A stretch of DNA of 64,000 nucleotides from Rhizopus arrhizus. Taxonomy: Eukaryota > Mucoromycota > Mucoromycetes > Mucorales > Rhizopodaceae. The notes under the pieces are model-generated. The model was not told where the DNA came from. It searched no databases and worked only from the letters and a program-made list of their open reading frames with translations. The position numbers and the translations under genes were made by a program. Where the stretch lies: the NCBI GenBank assembly GCA_024220505.1, contig JAKZZE010000010.1:1302001-1366000 (forward strand). The letters run 5' to 3'. Below, in pieces: positions 23,983 to 38,175 of the stretch; the stretch's first letter is position 1; every line of letters begins with the position of its first letter.

Positions 23983-24114
23983 CAAGCAGTTCTTTTTATT
24001 CTTTTTCTCGACATTATACTTCAAGTTAAACCCCAAGTAAGTTTAAACATATCAACACAATTTGCTTAAGTATCAAGCTACTAACATTCTTCCTTTTCTT
24101 GCTATAGATTTATT

Positions 24115-24345
24115 ATGCGTTCTATTATTGCCTTGGTATTGTTCTGTATTGTTGCCTCTGTCTTTTGTTTAGAAGCCGAATCTCACCCTGCTTGTTCCAA
24201 GAGTTCTACTTGCCCTACTGGTTGGGCATGTCAAAAAGACGAAATAACCAACGATTGCTTATGTTGCCCTCGTTGTGCTCCCCCTGGAAGATCAGATATT
24301 CTCTGTAAAGTTGTTTGCAAAAAGTGCGTAATTAAAGACGACTGA
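24115..24345 (+). CDS. Small secreted cysteine-rich protein
   Basis: A single-exon frame of 76 residues. The first 18-20 residues are a signal peptide (MRSIIALVLFCIVASVFC). The mature part of about 56 residues has ten cysteines, including CPTGWACQKD, DCLCCPRC, LCKVVCKKC, and an acidic end. The spacing suggests five disulfides. The 5' leader contains a likely intron (GTAAGT at about 24037 to CTATAG just before the ATG), and a TATA box is present, so the gene looks expressed. Families with this look include effector-like and antimicrobial peptides, but no signature is specific enough to name one. It stands alone between two relic regions. Confidence 0.8.
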   Translation: MRSIIALVLFCIVASVFCLEAESHPACSKSSTCPTGWACQKDEITNDCLCCPRCAPPGRSDILCKVVCKKCVIKDD

Positions 24346-25739
24346 TTTCATCATCCGTTCTTGTCGCATCTTTCGTTGATCATCCCCTTTCTCCTTTTTT
24401 TCCTGTAACCATTTTACATGATCTTAATTACATACGAGTACTATTTCGCTACAAATAAAATACCTTTTTTATGTTGCATTCTCTGTAGTGATATGAAAGA
24501 CATATGCTGTCAATTTATCATCCATCAAAGCCTTAAGTACATTTTGTCTGCATCAATCAATAAAAGAGTATGAATAGGACTAAGCTAATGATTGAATTTA
24601 TATCGAGAAAAGTATAAGATTCAAAAATGGCAGTTGAAATTGGATGATTGCTCAGTGAATTGTTTCAAAAGAGCGTGTCCTATATTATTAAAGGTAGGTA
24701 ATATGTATCTAAACATAAACAATGAGATTTATAATCTATGGGTACAGCTTGTACATTCTTGTTTATGCCTTTCATTATCAAGCACTCAAAGCTGAAGGAA
24801 GTAATATACAGTTAATAGTCGTTGCAATAAAAACTAGTGCTTATCAAGGTAATAATAGCGAAAAGGGATAAATCCAATTTAGGCTTCGTACGATATTGCC
24901 TCTGGCCCAATCATGTTGTAATAACAGCAACATAGTTTCCGTGAATGTGTTACAAATACAATAAGAAATGAATAGGAAATCCTTTTTTAAAATATATACA
25001 TATAAAAGGATGTAATTATACCTTAAATATATTTCTGAAATCTGTAAGTATAAGCATACCATACTTATTAAATTTTTTTCTTCATCTTTATTTGATCATG
25101 AGGCAGCTTGATAGTTCAAACTGAGTACAAAAGCTTGGTACCTTGTTATTCATTTACTACAATGGTTGAACAAATATAGAATATTTCATTATTATATAGA
25201 GCACCTTTAGATATAAGCAAGAGATATTTATTTTTTAGAGCTATTCTCAATTTTAATATACTTGGACTTGTTTACACATTTTAATTAGCCGGCAACTATG
25301 GGTGCTGTTTCTCCCTTGTAGTTTTTAATGTGATCTGTCATAGTCTTGATGTTCTTATGCTGTTACCGTCTACTGCTTGGATATTTAAATTCCGTTTAAA
25401 TTAATTTTGTCTTATTGGATGGATTTATCAAAAGAATTCAGAAACAGATGTAAACATGCTGTTCACAATACTACTGCTTAAAATGCTAATTATTTACTAA
25501 ACGCTATCTAGTAAACAAAACCAATCAGTAGAATATTTACCGTCCAATATATTTTTTTCTTTCTTGCATTTACTGCTCCCAATGATAGGCTCTGCTTGCT
25601 TTTTTCCCCACTTTTTATTGTTTATATGCAAGTGCAATTAAACAGATGACTTTTATTACTTATAAAGCTCGAGAAATAATTTGAAAAAATGTTTATTTTT
25701 TTTTATATATTCTAGATTTGACTGAAACTATATCAAACC
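24346..25739. other. AT-rich intergenic region
   Basis: A polyadenylation-like AATAAAA lies at about 24455, downstream of the secreted peptide gene. The remainder has only short frames without support. A weak protein-like stretch (YREKYKIQKWQLKLDDCSVN, about 24601-24660) may be another relic. Confidence 0.4.
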
Positions 25740-26165
25740 ATATCAAAAGACTGTAATTTTCTTGGGTCATCCTTATTGCTTACACACCCGCAGCAGTTAT
25801 ACACCATTATCTGATTGTGAAACGCGCATTTATCAAATCCAGCCTGATAAACAAGTGAGAGTATGTATTATTCACTGACAGGTAAATGAAGTCAGCACCT
25901 GAGAACAGTTACATCTTAATGAATCAGCTACTTGATGTGATACATTGTTTATGCTTTGTTGCTATGCCAAGTCGAGTTTTTTAACTGATATTCCCATTGA
26001 CCTCAAGCAAGATGACTAATAAAGAGTAACTTATCTTGCTTCCCACGCTTATCGCGTATTTGGAAATATTTAGTCTTAGGACGGGAAACGAACAATCGAT
26101 GAAACCAAGATTTGTTATCGCTCAATTTCTCACGTTTTTAATCTAAATAGGATGGAATTTTGTAC
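25740..26165 (+). pseudogene. Possible decayed gene fragment
   Basis: A readable stretch (TVIFLGHPYCLHTRSSYTPL then SDCETRIYQIQPDKQVR) starts near 25750 and meets a donor-like GTATGT at about 25861. Further downstream another protein-like segment (FLTDIPIDLKQDD and VTYLASHAYRVFGN) is broken by stops. No family recognised. It may be two exons of one dead gene. Confidence 0.25.
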
Positions 26166-26253
26166 CATCTTTTTTTTCTATATTTTTATTCAAATAAACT
26201 ACACAAAAGCTATTTACATCAAAGAAGACGTCCTAGCGATATAACTTGATGAA

Positions 26254-27241
<988 letters not shown>

Positions 27242-27432
27242 TAAAATCATACGACATATAATATGACATAATGTATAATACAATGCCTTTTTATCCGTCA
27301 GATAAATAAATTACTTGAGAGGGGAAAAAAAAAAGGGTAGAAAATAAACGAAAAATGAAGAGGATTGTATTTGTATTATTTCTGTCAATTGATGCATAAA
27401 CAATAATAAAAGGAGGAGTTTTACTTATTAAG

Positions 27433-27440
27433 TATAAATA
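27433..27440 (+). promoter_or_regulatory. TATA box of the TLDc gene
   Basis: TATAAATA lies about 65 bp upstream of ATG 27504 in an otherwise T-rich leader. Confidence 0.55.
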
Positions 27441-27503
27441 CCCCATTTCTACTTTCTTTTTTTAATATTTTTTATTTTTATTTTTACTTTTTCTTCTTTA
27501 ATA

Positions 27504-28936
27504 ATGAAAAGAAACAGTACAGCAAGCAATAGCTTTTTTAAAGAAAAGCTTCTTCCTTTACACCGATCAGTCACTGATGATAATGAAAATTCATATAACG
27601 AAAACCACCCTTCACCATTTACACGTTTTGTATCAAAATTATTAGGTAGTTTAATTTATGCAACTATCTCTATTAGCATTTACTCATATTATTTAGGGTT
27701 AAAGAAGACGGACAATTCAACAAGGCCTCGGATGAGACACAATAAATCAAATTCAACTACATCAATTACAAAAAGCTCAGTCATACTATCATCTTCATAC
27801 CAACTGGCTAAACCGACTACAACTAATGATGATATAATACCACAAAAAAGAAAGACAACTATTACTTTTGCTGTCCCTAACAATAAAAATTCAATTTCCC
27901 AAAAGGAGCAAGACGAAACAAGTTCTATTTCATCTTCCAGTTTGATTAGTATGTCTTCTTTAAACAGTTCCATATCATCCCTACATTCTTCTACTGCTGC
28001 TTCATTTATACTCATTCACAACAAAAACGGTTGTAGCGTTGGTGGCGATGGTAGTGGTTCAACAGCTGTAGATGCTTTAACTAGTTTAGCTTCTGCTTCT
28101 GCAAAAAATTCGGTTGTGACAGATTTTGATATGCCCTCTATCCATTTGCAAGAACGTAAAGAAAGTACGGAGCCTGTTTTGACAGAGAATATAGCTGAGA
28201 CAGTAAGTTATCAACAGAATAGACAGTTTCCCCTTATTTGTTTCATTCATCAGTTCATATTTATAGATTCGACCTTATATTCCCAGAAGATACCGCGTTG
28301 CTTCGAGTTGGAAACTATTATATAGTCTCGATCAGCATGGTGTTAGTTTATTTAGTTTATATTCTTCAACAAAAGATTATGAAGGACCATGCATTATGAT
28401 CATAAAGGATGCAGATAAACAAGTTAAAAAAAAAAAAGAAAAACACCAATTGTTTTATTTATTTATTTTTATGGTAGATTTATGGCGCCTATTTAAGTAG
28501 TACACTTAAATGTCAAAACAACATGTATTATGGAACAGGAGAATGGTAAATACAAAATCAAAACAAAAACTTCAATGCACATTCTCACCTTAGTTCATAA
28601 AAAAAAGCTTCTTGTGGAAACTAACGTCAGAAAAAGACTATAAAAAGGAGGAGCACGCGTTACCAAAAATTAAAGTTTTTCCTTGGACAGGCAAAAATGA
28701 TTACATGATTCTATGTAATACCGATTTCATTGCAATAGGTGGAGGGTGAGTTTCATGGAAGAAAAGCATTTTTAAGCTAAATTTATCTTCTTAGGGATGG
28801 TAAGTTTGGTCTATGGTTGAATTCTGACTTAGAAAAAGGATACAGCACAAATTGCCCAACATTCGATAATGAATGTCTTGCATTAAAGCAACAGTTTCAA
28901 TGCATGGAAATGGAAGTATGGGGACTCACTATTTGA
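27504..28936 (+). CDS. OXR1: TLDc-domain protein, OXR1-like, with N-terminal membrane segment
   Basis: Five exons (27504-28202, 28267-28422, 28478-28545, 28608-28745, 28795-28936) give 400 residues. The C-terminal 165 residues are a TLDc domain: YRVASSWKLLYSLDQHGVSL, CIMIIKDADKQIYGAYLS, YYGTGECFLWKL, DYMILCNTDFIAIGGGDGKF and the terminal ECLALKQQFQCMEMEVWG. The N-terminal 230 residues are Ser/Thr-rich and disordered. They hold one likely transmembrane helix (LLGSLIYATISISIYSYYLG, about residues 47-66). TLDc proteins protect against oxidative damage, and several bind the V-ATPase and promote its disassembly. The next gene encodes a V-ATPase assembly factor. A membrane anchor is not usual for Oxr1, so its location may differ. 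Confidence 0.88.
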
Positions 28937-29282
28937 ATGCTATTTTTTCATTTTCTTTCTCCCTCTGTAAATAATGGCTATTTGCTGTTATGCTCTTAAT
29001 CACCTTTTTACAGAAAAGAAAATCTTACAGGCCATCAAAACAAAATTCATTTATCATTATCATTACTTGCATACATTTATTATAACTTCTTTCAAGCAGT
29101 ACTATACTATAAATCCTCCACAAACAAATAAAGCATTTAAATTATGTCAAAAGCTATTTTGCATGCTCAATCATTAAATAATACTTCAAAGCCTATTATA
29201 AAATCAAGGTTTGTTTAACTATGTTACAATTATGCTAGAATGTTTATTTTTTTAATCCTTACAAAAGTAAATTTGTACTCAT
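28937..29282. other. Spacer between convergent OXR1 and RAV1 genes
   Basis: AT-rich, with several AATAAA-like elements (around 29126 and 29176) on the plus strand. A 67-codon frame at 28974-29177 looks like chance. Confidence 0.45.
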
Positions 29283-32200
29283 TTATTTCATTTGGCAGTT
29301 CGTGATGCCATTGGGTCCAGAAGTGTATATACTTCCTTCTCCCAATAATTGAATTTGCATAACACCAAAGGCTTTTAGCTAATACAAACGGTTAGTATAT
29401 GTGATCTATAATAGCATCGTTTTAACATACTGGAATTCTATTGAAAGATGGTGCAAGGAATCGATTTCTTGGCTGAATATCAAGTGTTTGCTTTAGTTTA
29501 TACGTACTGGCGTCCCAAATCTATTCAACAAGAATAATAAATAACAGCATAGAATTCAGAATAAATATAGCAAACCTTCATTTCGCCATCAATGGATCCA
29601 GTAATAAGTGCGTTACGATCTGTATCAATAGCAATAGATCTAATCCTTGAATGATGTGCTGTAAATGTACACATCGTTGTACGCTGCCGAATATCCGAAA
29701 CAACTTGAAAAGGTACTATTAGATCTCCTTTTTTTTGCGTATTTGTTTTGACATATGCTTTACCTATTTCTCCTTTTTTCCCACCAGAAAACAACAATTG
29801 ACTATTAGGTTCATATGAAATGGCATATGCTCCAGATTCGTGACCAGGAAATGCTTGAGAAAAAAAAGTCAATATACCTTCTTTTTTAATAACAAAAATA
29901 ATATTTACAGTGGACCATAGCCTTCGAAGTTGGTAATAAAGTATCCCATAAACAAACATGGTCCCGTCTATTATAAGAAAAGCTGTTTAGATAATAGAAA
30001 AAAAGTATTTATCTTATTGTTTCTTTTTTACTTTCTACTCATCGCTAAAGAAGTTCCCGCTGTAGCGATAAGACTACTCGAGTTAATAAACGTAAAATCT
30101 CTAGTTGCTTTAGAATGACAATTAATGGTCTATGAGAGCTACAGTCAGAAAAAGCGTTTTGTGCAGTTAGGTGTTTAGCCTACATAATACGGCTTGTTAG
30201 AGTGGGCATGAGCATCAAAACGCCACAGACATAATGATCCATACGTATCTCCTGCTGCAAACTTTTGACCAAAGTGATCGAAATGAATCCTAAAACTCAA
30301 AAATTAACAAAATGATCTAAAGCTATCCTTTTCTTGTTTTGTACCTAGTAGCTTTTCCTTGACATCCGTAATAACTTGCTATTTCTCTTTCCTGACCAAA
30401 TTGCCACAAGATTGCTGTTGGGCTATTGCTGTTGTTTATTTCACACCCAGTTATGTCTGTTTACGCATGTTGTAAACAACTCATGATCTATGTATGCTCT
30501 TTTTTTGTGTGTGTTTACTTACAGAAAGGATATTGTGGATGAGCTTCTGTACAGGTAGCAGAAATGTTTCTTTTAAACGTAATCTATGATATATTTGTTA
30601 TTCAAAACAATAAAAAAGGACAACAATATACAACTTTTACCATTTTTTCTCGTTCAGCATTATCCATTGTGAAGGGACTGGATGCATTGGGGGTTCTGGC
30701 AGCGGAATCTCCTTTTGCAAGGGATTTCTTTAAAGAGTCATAAACATACTCTAGATTGAGATTCTGTGCTCCCTTTTGAACATGCTCCTCTAGTGGGCGA
30801 TTGCCAGCAGGTGACATTATTGTTGGTGTTCCAGTAGCAGATGTTCTAGACACTTTATGCCGCAGTGGCTTGGGAGTTGCCATGTTAAAGTTAGGATTAA
30901 TTTCATTATCGGAAAAGTCGTCAGATTCATCTTCTTCTGTATCTGGGTAACTATCAATATGATTATCGTTGCCTAAACCAAACGATGATATAGATCTTGA
31001 TCTAACGATAGGTTGCTTAAAAAAAAGTCAAACTGCATTAATTTCACTACAAAAATTATGATTCACGTCTAAACTTACTGAGCGGAAATTCAAAGCTTTG
31101 GAAAGATCAATTTCTTGTATTTCAGATTTTAAGCATACGGCCATAGTATTTGCAGCAGACTAGATCAAGTATAAAGGAAACCCGAATATAAGACATTCAA
31201 AGCATTATTTGGTTGAAGATTATACTTACATGGCTAATACAAAAAGCATAAGCAGTGCTTGGGGAGTTGTATACACAACTAAATTGCATTTGTTGGTCAT
31301 CAAATGTTATATTAATAGATGAGCGCTAAGCAGGGAAGCAAGTTAGTTGATGTGCTAGATAGTACAATAGGAGGTTTTCTATAATGCTTACAATAAAATC
31401 TATAAAAGGTAAAAGTCTATCTGGCGAGCTGAGGCTTTTAATCGAGTGCCAGTATTTTCTCTGCCGCAGAGTTTTAAATTGCTTCATCACATTACCTATT
31501 GAAGAAAAAACATATATTAATTGTCCCTAGAATATATGCATATACATTAATGCTTACGTTTAGTCAAATCATTTTCTAACTGAGTTGCGATTGTTTTCTT
31601 CAAGCAGTGAGCTCTATAAGCAATAGGATCCAGCAAAGTTGTCCAAATAAAATCAGATATAAGCTCTAAAAAAACAAATAAACAAACTCAAATGTTATTT
31701 GTTTTTCGATAAAGTTATGGTTTTAAGAATACCTCCAAGGTTATGATGCTTTCCTTGACATTGCATAGCATGTTCAATGGATGACAACACATAATTAAGA
31801 GAAGCAACCTCTAATAAGTTTGCAGCTGCAGAATTGTCTTGGGAATCAAAAAGAGGACGATACACTTCCTCAAGCATATCAAATCCAAACATACTACTTC
31901 CATCTGATAAACTATCAAAATCTTCTGTTATCATTTCAATCTAATACAAGCGTTATCCTTTTAAGCTACAAAACATGTATCAATGTTAATTTACCATCTT
32001 TGTATCATTTTTTAATAATCGATTAAAACAATCGGTGATACCAGCTTCGCTATTATTACTTGATCCAACCACGTCCAGAAATGATTTTAGATAGTACAAC
32101 AGGCACCATCCTTTTTCATATTGCCTCTCTCTCAAAGAAATCAAAATGGCGCTAATGTATGTCGTAAGGGCGATCTGTTTAGTTGTTAAAGTAGCAGTCT

Positions 32201-35200
32201 CAGGATTACAATAGCGTAAACGAAGCTCGCTCCAGATACCAAAGGTCTTGATAACATGTCTTAATAGGGATGTCAGTAAAAACTAAATTTTCTCAAAAAT
32301 ACATAAAAAATAACAACACATACTCTGTCCAGTGCTCTACAAAAACCAAAGTAGCATAATCAAGATCTTCAGGCATTAATGCGACTTCATTTACCTCAAA
32401 GCATCCAACTTTGAAGGCTCGTAAAAATTGGTGAACATCAAAATTCTCCGGTACACCTTCATGCAAAATATACAAGTACAGAGGGAATACATCCGCTTCA
32501 ATACTTTTTTCCATCAAAAGACGAGAGAATATAGGAGGTGGAATCTTGACAGACTGCCCAAGTTCTAAAATAGCTTGTCGATTTTGCAAAAATCTTGAAC
32601 GATATTTCATTTCGTGCATGTCGTCAGGTTCTTGTAAGCCATTGTAGATAGCAGAAGCAGCATGGAAAAAGGTCTGTGGATTGTTAGCAAACAAAAAATA
32701 TACAACTTGTTTTCTCATTTACCTGCAACAAGCGAATAACAAGCATAGCTTTATAAGCATCGAGTCCGTCTTCAATCTTGTCCGGTGCTTCTATGTTACT
32801 GCTTTCATCATTCATTTTTAAGCTCTTGTCGGCAAAGATATCTTGATCGTCGTTGCCATCAAATAGATTTGCTTTAGGTGCGAACAAGTTAGTGCTATCA
32901 TCGTCATCAAATAAATTTGAAGAGTAGGACGGTTTGGAGTTAGTAGATGCAAAGATATCAGTCTCTGCAAACAAGTCAGCTGCTCTAGAAGGCATAGTAT
33001 TGTCATTGTTGAAAAGATCTTGAGCTCGAGATTCTATAGGAGCGAATAAATCTTCTGCCTTATCTTCTTTTGGAGTACGTGGTACAGAATCAGTCGCAGA
33101 TAAAGGTGGACGCATGTAGTATTTTGTTAAAATATGCAATGCTAATAAAGGGCATCCAAGTCTCTCATATGATTTCGATACAAGTAACGAAAAATGATAT
33201 TCTAAATCGTAAGGTACACTTAGGACTTGCGTTTGTCCTTTTTTCAATTGATGGTACAAAATGAATGCATTTGGGTCTTGAACAGCAGCGGCAGAATCTT
33301 CATCATGTATGGGTTCATTTGTAAACTGTGATAGAGGAACAATTAAGGAACGAATAGATTCCTTTTGCTTGCCTAGCAACCAATAAGTCATGCTAATGAG
33401 CCATCGGTCATTTGATTTTATTGCTGTTGGTATGACTGTGTTTTCGAGTATTTCTCTCAGAATTGGGCTGTGATCACCTATTGATATGAATCATGTATAT
33501 CATAAACTGATAGAAGCAATGTATAGGTATCCAACTAACCTTCATATACTCTGCAAATAGCTATAGCAAGCTGATAGTCTTTGACATTTCGTAAAATGAC
33601 ATTAACCGCATCTCTCAACTTATCCGCCAACAAAAAGAAAGCAGCGGCATATTCTAATACGAATTAAGATAACAATGATTAAGGCATTTACCATGAACTT
33701 ACCGAACCGTTGCTTCCCAAGTAAAGCAAAGGCGTTTTTAGAAGCAGCTGTTTGCCAACGCGGCTGACTAAAATCGTTTGCAAGAAATTTCAACATAGCA
33801 CCTTGCTCCTTATGGTAGCCGGCGGATCTCCAGAGACCCTGTACCAAATTCTTTTTGCGCAAGGCAAAATAAAACAAGGTACAGTCAACCGGATCTCTGA
33901 AATCCTCTTTTGATAGATATGTATTGCGTGCAATTGTCGTCATTTGCTCTCTCTATAAGTGAACAACAGAGAGTAAACATACAGTTGCTTCTAGTCATGT
34001 CATGATTGATCTTACCACTGTGTCAATCTTTTGAAGCCACAGAAAAATTCCCAATGATCTTGCGTCTTCCCACAAAAACTTGTCTCCACATAGCTGCATG
34101 CATTTTTGTAACAATAAATCCTGTGATTGACTATGTAAAGCCCATGTGAAATCTCTTGTTTGTAAATTGGGTTGTCTTTGTTCTTTTGGAAGTTGTAGAT
34201 TGAGGTGAAAGTGATTCTCTACCAAAGCAATAAATCTAGCACCATTGGCATCTATAGATTCACCTTGATTTGTAATCTTTTTGCAATTTTTTCTAGTTAG
34301 AATACTTTTTCTTTATCTATGTACTCATGTCTTTACTTACTTCAACTATAGTATTGACCATTGCAATCAATTGATATTTATCCCGCTTAGACAAACCAGG
34401 CAAGTTTTTATGTTTTAGACAATGAGCAAGATTTTTTGCTTCATTGCTTGTCATAAATCGAACTTCTTCATCCTCTTCATCATCAGTTCTGTTGGAAAAA
34501 ATTGTGAATAAGAATTGAATTTCTCAAGTGTCATATTACCCCTCGGTTTCATCACCGCTGTCAAACAAAACATCATATCCTCCTTTGTTTTTCTTATTAG
34601 AGCCATTCTATAAACAAAAGGCGATAAATATTTTTTTTTTTTGAATAAAAGACAATTACTATATCTTGTAGTTTTAACATATTAGAAAACGATACAGGAG
34701 GAAGCTCGTTCATAACATTATCTTCTTCATCAACAAATTGCTTAAGAAAGCCATACATAGTCAAGAATACGTTATGTACGAGCTCCATTTTACCTATATT
34801 TGTACAGAATTTATAAGAAAAATACATACTTGGAATTTGAATACTCTTACCCCACATGATGTAATGAATTATATGATCAGGATGATAGAATGGCAAAGGT
34901 CCATTCATTTCGTAAGAAATATCGTATATGCTTGACATCGGCTCCATTTTATCATTCAAGGAATCACTAGCTATTAAACAGAATATTATTTCATTTTTTA
35001 CAATTGACTTTTTAAACTAGACTTACATTTGATTACTGTATCCTGCTCTGTTAACCATTTTAAATAACATCTAAGTTGGTTGCCAGCAGCCACAGTTAAG
35101 ACACCGTAGTCTACCCAAGCTAGGGCTGTGATATCTTCAGGCCTAACATTTGCAAAAGAAGATAAGAGAGTAAGCCTTAATTCATAATATTATTATCTTC

Positions 35201-37989
35201 ATCTTTACGTATCCACTTTAAAATCAGCATAGCAACTCCATTCAGCCTCATATTTGTTATTATAAGCTCGTTTCTGTCCATAGATAGATATGTGATCGGA
35301 AAATGCAACAGCCAAAATAAATTGAGCATCAGAAGTAACGCTCCAAGCTATGTCTTTTATAGATTGGCTATGATGGTGTGTTAGTCAATTTTTTTTTTTT
35401 TTTTTTTTTATTACTCAAAGCTAATTTTTTGCTCGCAAATAGGCGCAACTCCAGCACGCATGCCTGTCCAAATAGATAATTGTGTTGAATTATCCCCTGA
35501 AACGACAGCTACTATATTGGGTGAACAGTATCTGATGTGCTGGATGGATAGTGATGAAGGCAAATCTAGAGTGTACAGAACATTCCACTCAATTGGTGCA
35601 TCATTGGATGTGATGTACATGCTGTAAAACAAGATAGTTGAGCCAACGCATAGAGCGACAGCCACTCTTTTATCAAGTGTCAATCTGTGAAATAATCTAG
35701 AAGCCGTATTTGTTGCCCATTCACCCGCAGACATGGCCATCGTAGGAGGTTGATTCCAATCCATGTTCTGTATACCTCTTGATTTGATAGAGAAATCATT
35801 ATTGGCAACAGTCAATTCCCAGGAAATCATCTTTTTTGTTGTTGCAGAGATACCAATTAAGATGTGTGACCTTATTTCTGTTGTTACTTCATCTTCTATA
35901 TTGTGTACATATAAATCCGAAAGAGGGGGCAATTCTTCTTCTGTTGGGCAAACTTTGGTACTGTGATGAGTATGACAATCTTGCTGATCAAATTCATATA
36001 CTTGTATCTGGTTTCCATTATAAACTGCAACGTATTTTTCTAAAATAAAAGATTAAGAGAAAATCAGTTTCCTACATTAGCATGGCTTGGACTATGCTAA
36101 GAAATCTACCTTTTCCTATGGGGACAGCTAGTACATGAGTAGATTGAACAGAAAGCGAGCAATCCATTTGTAGCTCGCTGGTTACTCTATTGCATGTCTA
36201 TTGCCCATAAAAAATTTTAATTTGTACGGTTTAAAAAATATGTTTTCTTACGTCTCTCAATTCATATTTCCAAACATTGACTTGACCATCAATTCCAATT
36301 GTACAGAATCTATTTTTGTGTGATTGATACAACTTGCTAATAGCATTTTGATGCCCTAGCCAGGTATATTTCAAGTGAAGTTTTGGTGAGAAAGAAGTGG
36401 AATCAAGAAAATCAACTAAATTTAAGCTGAAGCATCTTAACTGTCCATGAGGATTGTAAGCTATAAGTGACAGTTCTACTGGTTTGATTGTGGCTAATCA
36501 TACATTTCGTTAGATCCTGTTACTAAACCTTCAAAGTTTTTAAACCTACATGAGGATTGTATGTGTGCATAGTCATGCAGAATATGTATTGGGCTTAGAA
36601 AGTATATAACATGAAGTGGATCCACTGCTTTGGCAACCCTTAAAACTACAAATACTCTAGGAATCCTTCTTGGCCAGGTATTTAAATGCTAATCCATCTT
36701 TTTAATGGGATTCGTTCATATGAAGGTTTTGTTCATTTTGCTATTATTTACCTGTACTCCCCAAAAAGTCAAGGATCCATCTGCCTGAATCCTAAACAAT
36801 AGATCTGGTGTATCTCTCACACGGTCTCTGATTCTTTCGAGCCTTTGATCAAACCGATCGTGCTTTGAATGAGATTTGAACTGAGCATTGATAGCACCTA
36901 ATAACTCATCACAGCTGATATAATGAATCGGTGAAAACTCTTCTTTATCTTCTTGAGCTTCGTCCTCACTTGTCACAAGCGATTGATTTGAGTCAATTAC
37001 GGCACTCATATACAGCACACAAGGCTTCTTTAAGCAAACAGGGCTCCAAAATCGACCAATCCCATCATGCGCCATGGTAAAAAGTGTACAGTCCCCTTCC
37101 TTTGTAAAAGAGGATACTCTCCATACAAAATGTGTAACATAAGCCGGATGAGGAAGAAAACTGAAATTGTAATCGGCTCCATCTCTGTGCCAAATGGTAA
37201 CCTTATGGTCAAACTATTTTCAGTTAGATAATATTTAGTTTTACATACCCTTTTATCCTTTATCTCAATCAGTATGTCTATACCTTGCTAATGCTTGCAA
37301 ACGAACTCGATTTTGGCTCAAACTTTGCATATATAACATCTGAGTCTGGCTTTCTATTCCATTTGTTTATCCATTCCTCTTGGTATTCCCAAATTGTCAG
37401 CATACTTCCTACGCACAGAAGTTCATCTGTTCAGCAAAAAAGTGTAAGTATCTCCGTGAAAACAAAAAAGGGGAAAGATTTTTTACTATTTTGACTCCAA
37501 TCCAAGCAATGAATGGATTCTGACTTTGAGTCTATAACTTTCTCGAGCGCCCATTGGTAATGTTGACTTGGATATAAAATGGCTATTTGGTTTTTGTACG
37601 AAATGGCAATCTATTTAAACGTACTCTTGTTCAAAATCCGGCTCTTTTTATAATGCTTATTTTCTTTTCTTTTTTCTTTCTTTTTTTTTTTTTTTTTTTT
37701 TTTACTTTTCCCGTTAAACTGTTTCCAGAAACTGATGAAATGGATTCCAATACAGGTGTTTGTAAACTGAATACTGATGATGCCGTAATGATTTGAACGA
37801 GTTTGTTAGGGTCGGCATAAATGACTATTTTAGAGCCCGTTGCATAGACCTACAAAAGCTGTTTCAGTATTGACTAGAAACACGAGTTGTTCTCTACTTT
37901 ACAATAAATCTATCATTATTATAAATAAAGGCATGAATTGCCTGATGAACAGGATTCACTTGTCCAGGACAAATTTGCTCCAAAAACAT
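29283..37989 (-). CDS. RAV1: RAV1 / rabconnectin-3 (DMXL)-like V-ATPase assembly protein
   Basis: Large scaffold of the RAVE complex, which reassembles the V-ATPase on vacuoles and endosomes. The gene spans 8.7 kb with more than 20 small introns. The start exon reads MFLEQICPGQVNPVHQAIHA and splices to VYATGSKIVIYADPNK, the first blade of the N-terminal WD40 propeller. Other landmarks are HWALEKV-like QWALEKVIDS, DLLFRIQADGSLTFWGVQ (about 36760), the Rav1p signature LSKEDFRDPVDCTLFYFALR with KKNLVQGLWRSAGYHKEQGA (33.8 kb) and YERLGCPLLALHILTKYYM (33.1 kb). A disordered Asp-rich segment follows. The C-terminus has a second group of WD repeats (GHESGAYAISYEPNSQLLFS, HHSRIRSIAIDTDRNALITG) and ends GPNGITNCQMK. 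That C-terminal propeller matches animal DMXL proteins rather than yeast Rav1. Not every exon join was checked base by base. Confidence 0.9.
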
Positions 37990-38175
37990 TTGAACAACCA
38001 AAAGGAAAAAATTTTATGTTTTTTTTATGGATGAAAATTTTAATGTTTATTAAAACTCACCAAAGAGTATATGAATGTAAAGGTGATAAGTGTTTTAGGC
38101 AATGGCTTGTCATGAAAATACAAGATATTAGCATAGATGATTATAAGTAGATATTTTCAGTAACTCCTTCTGGAT

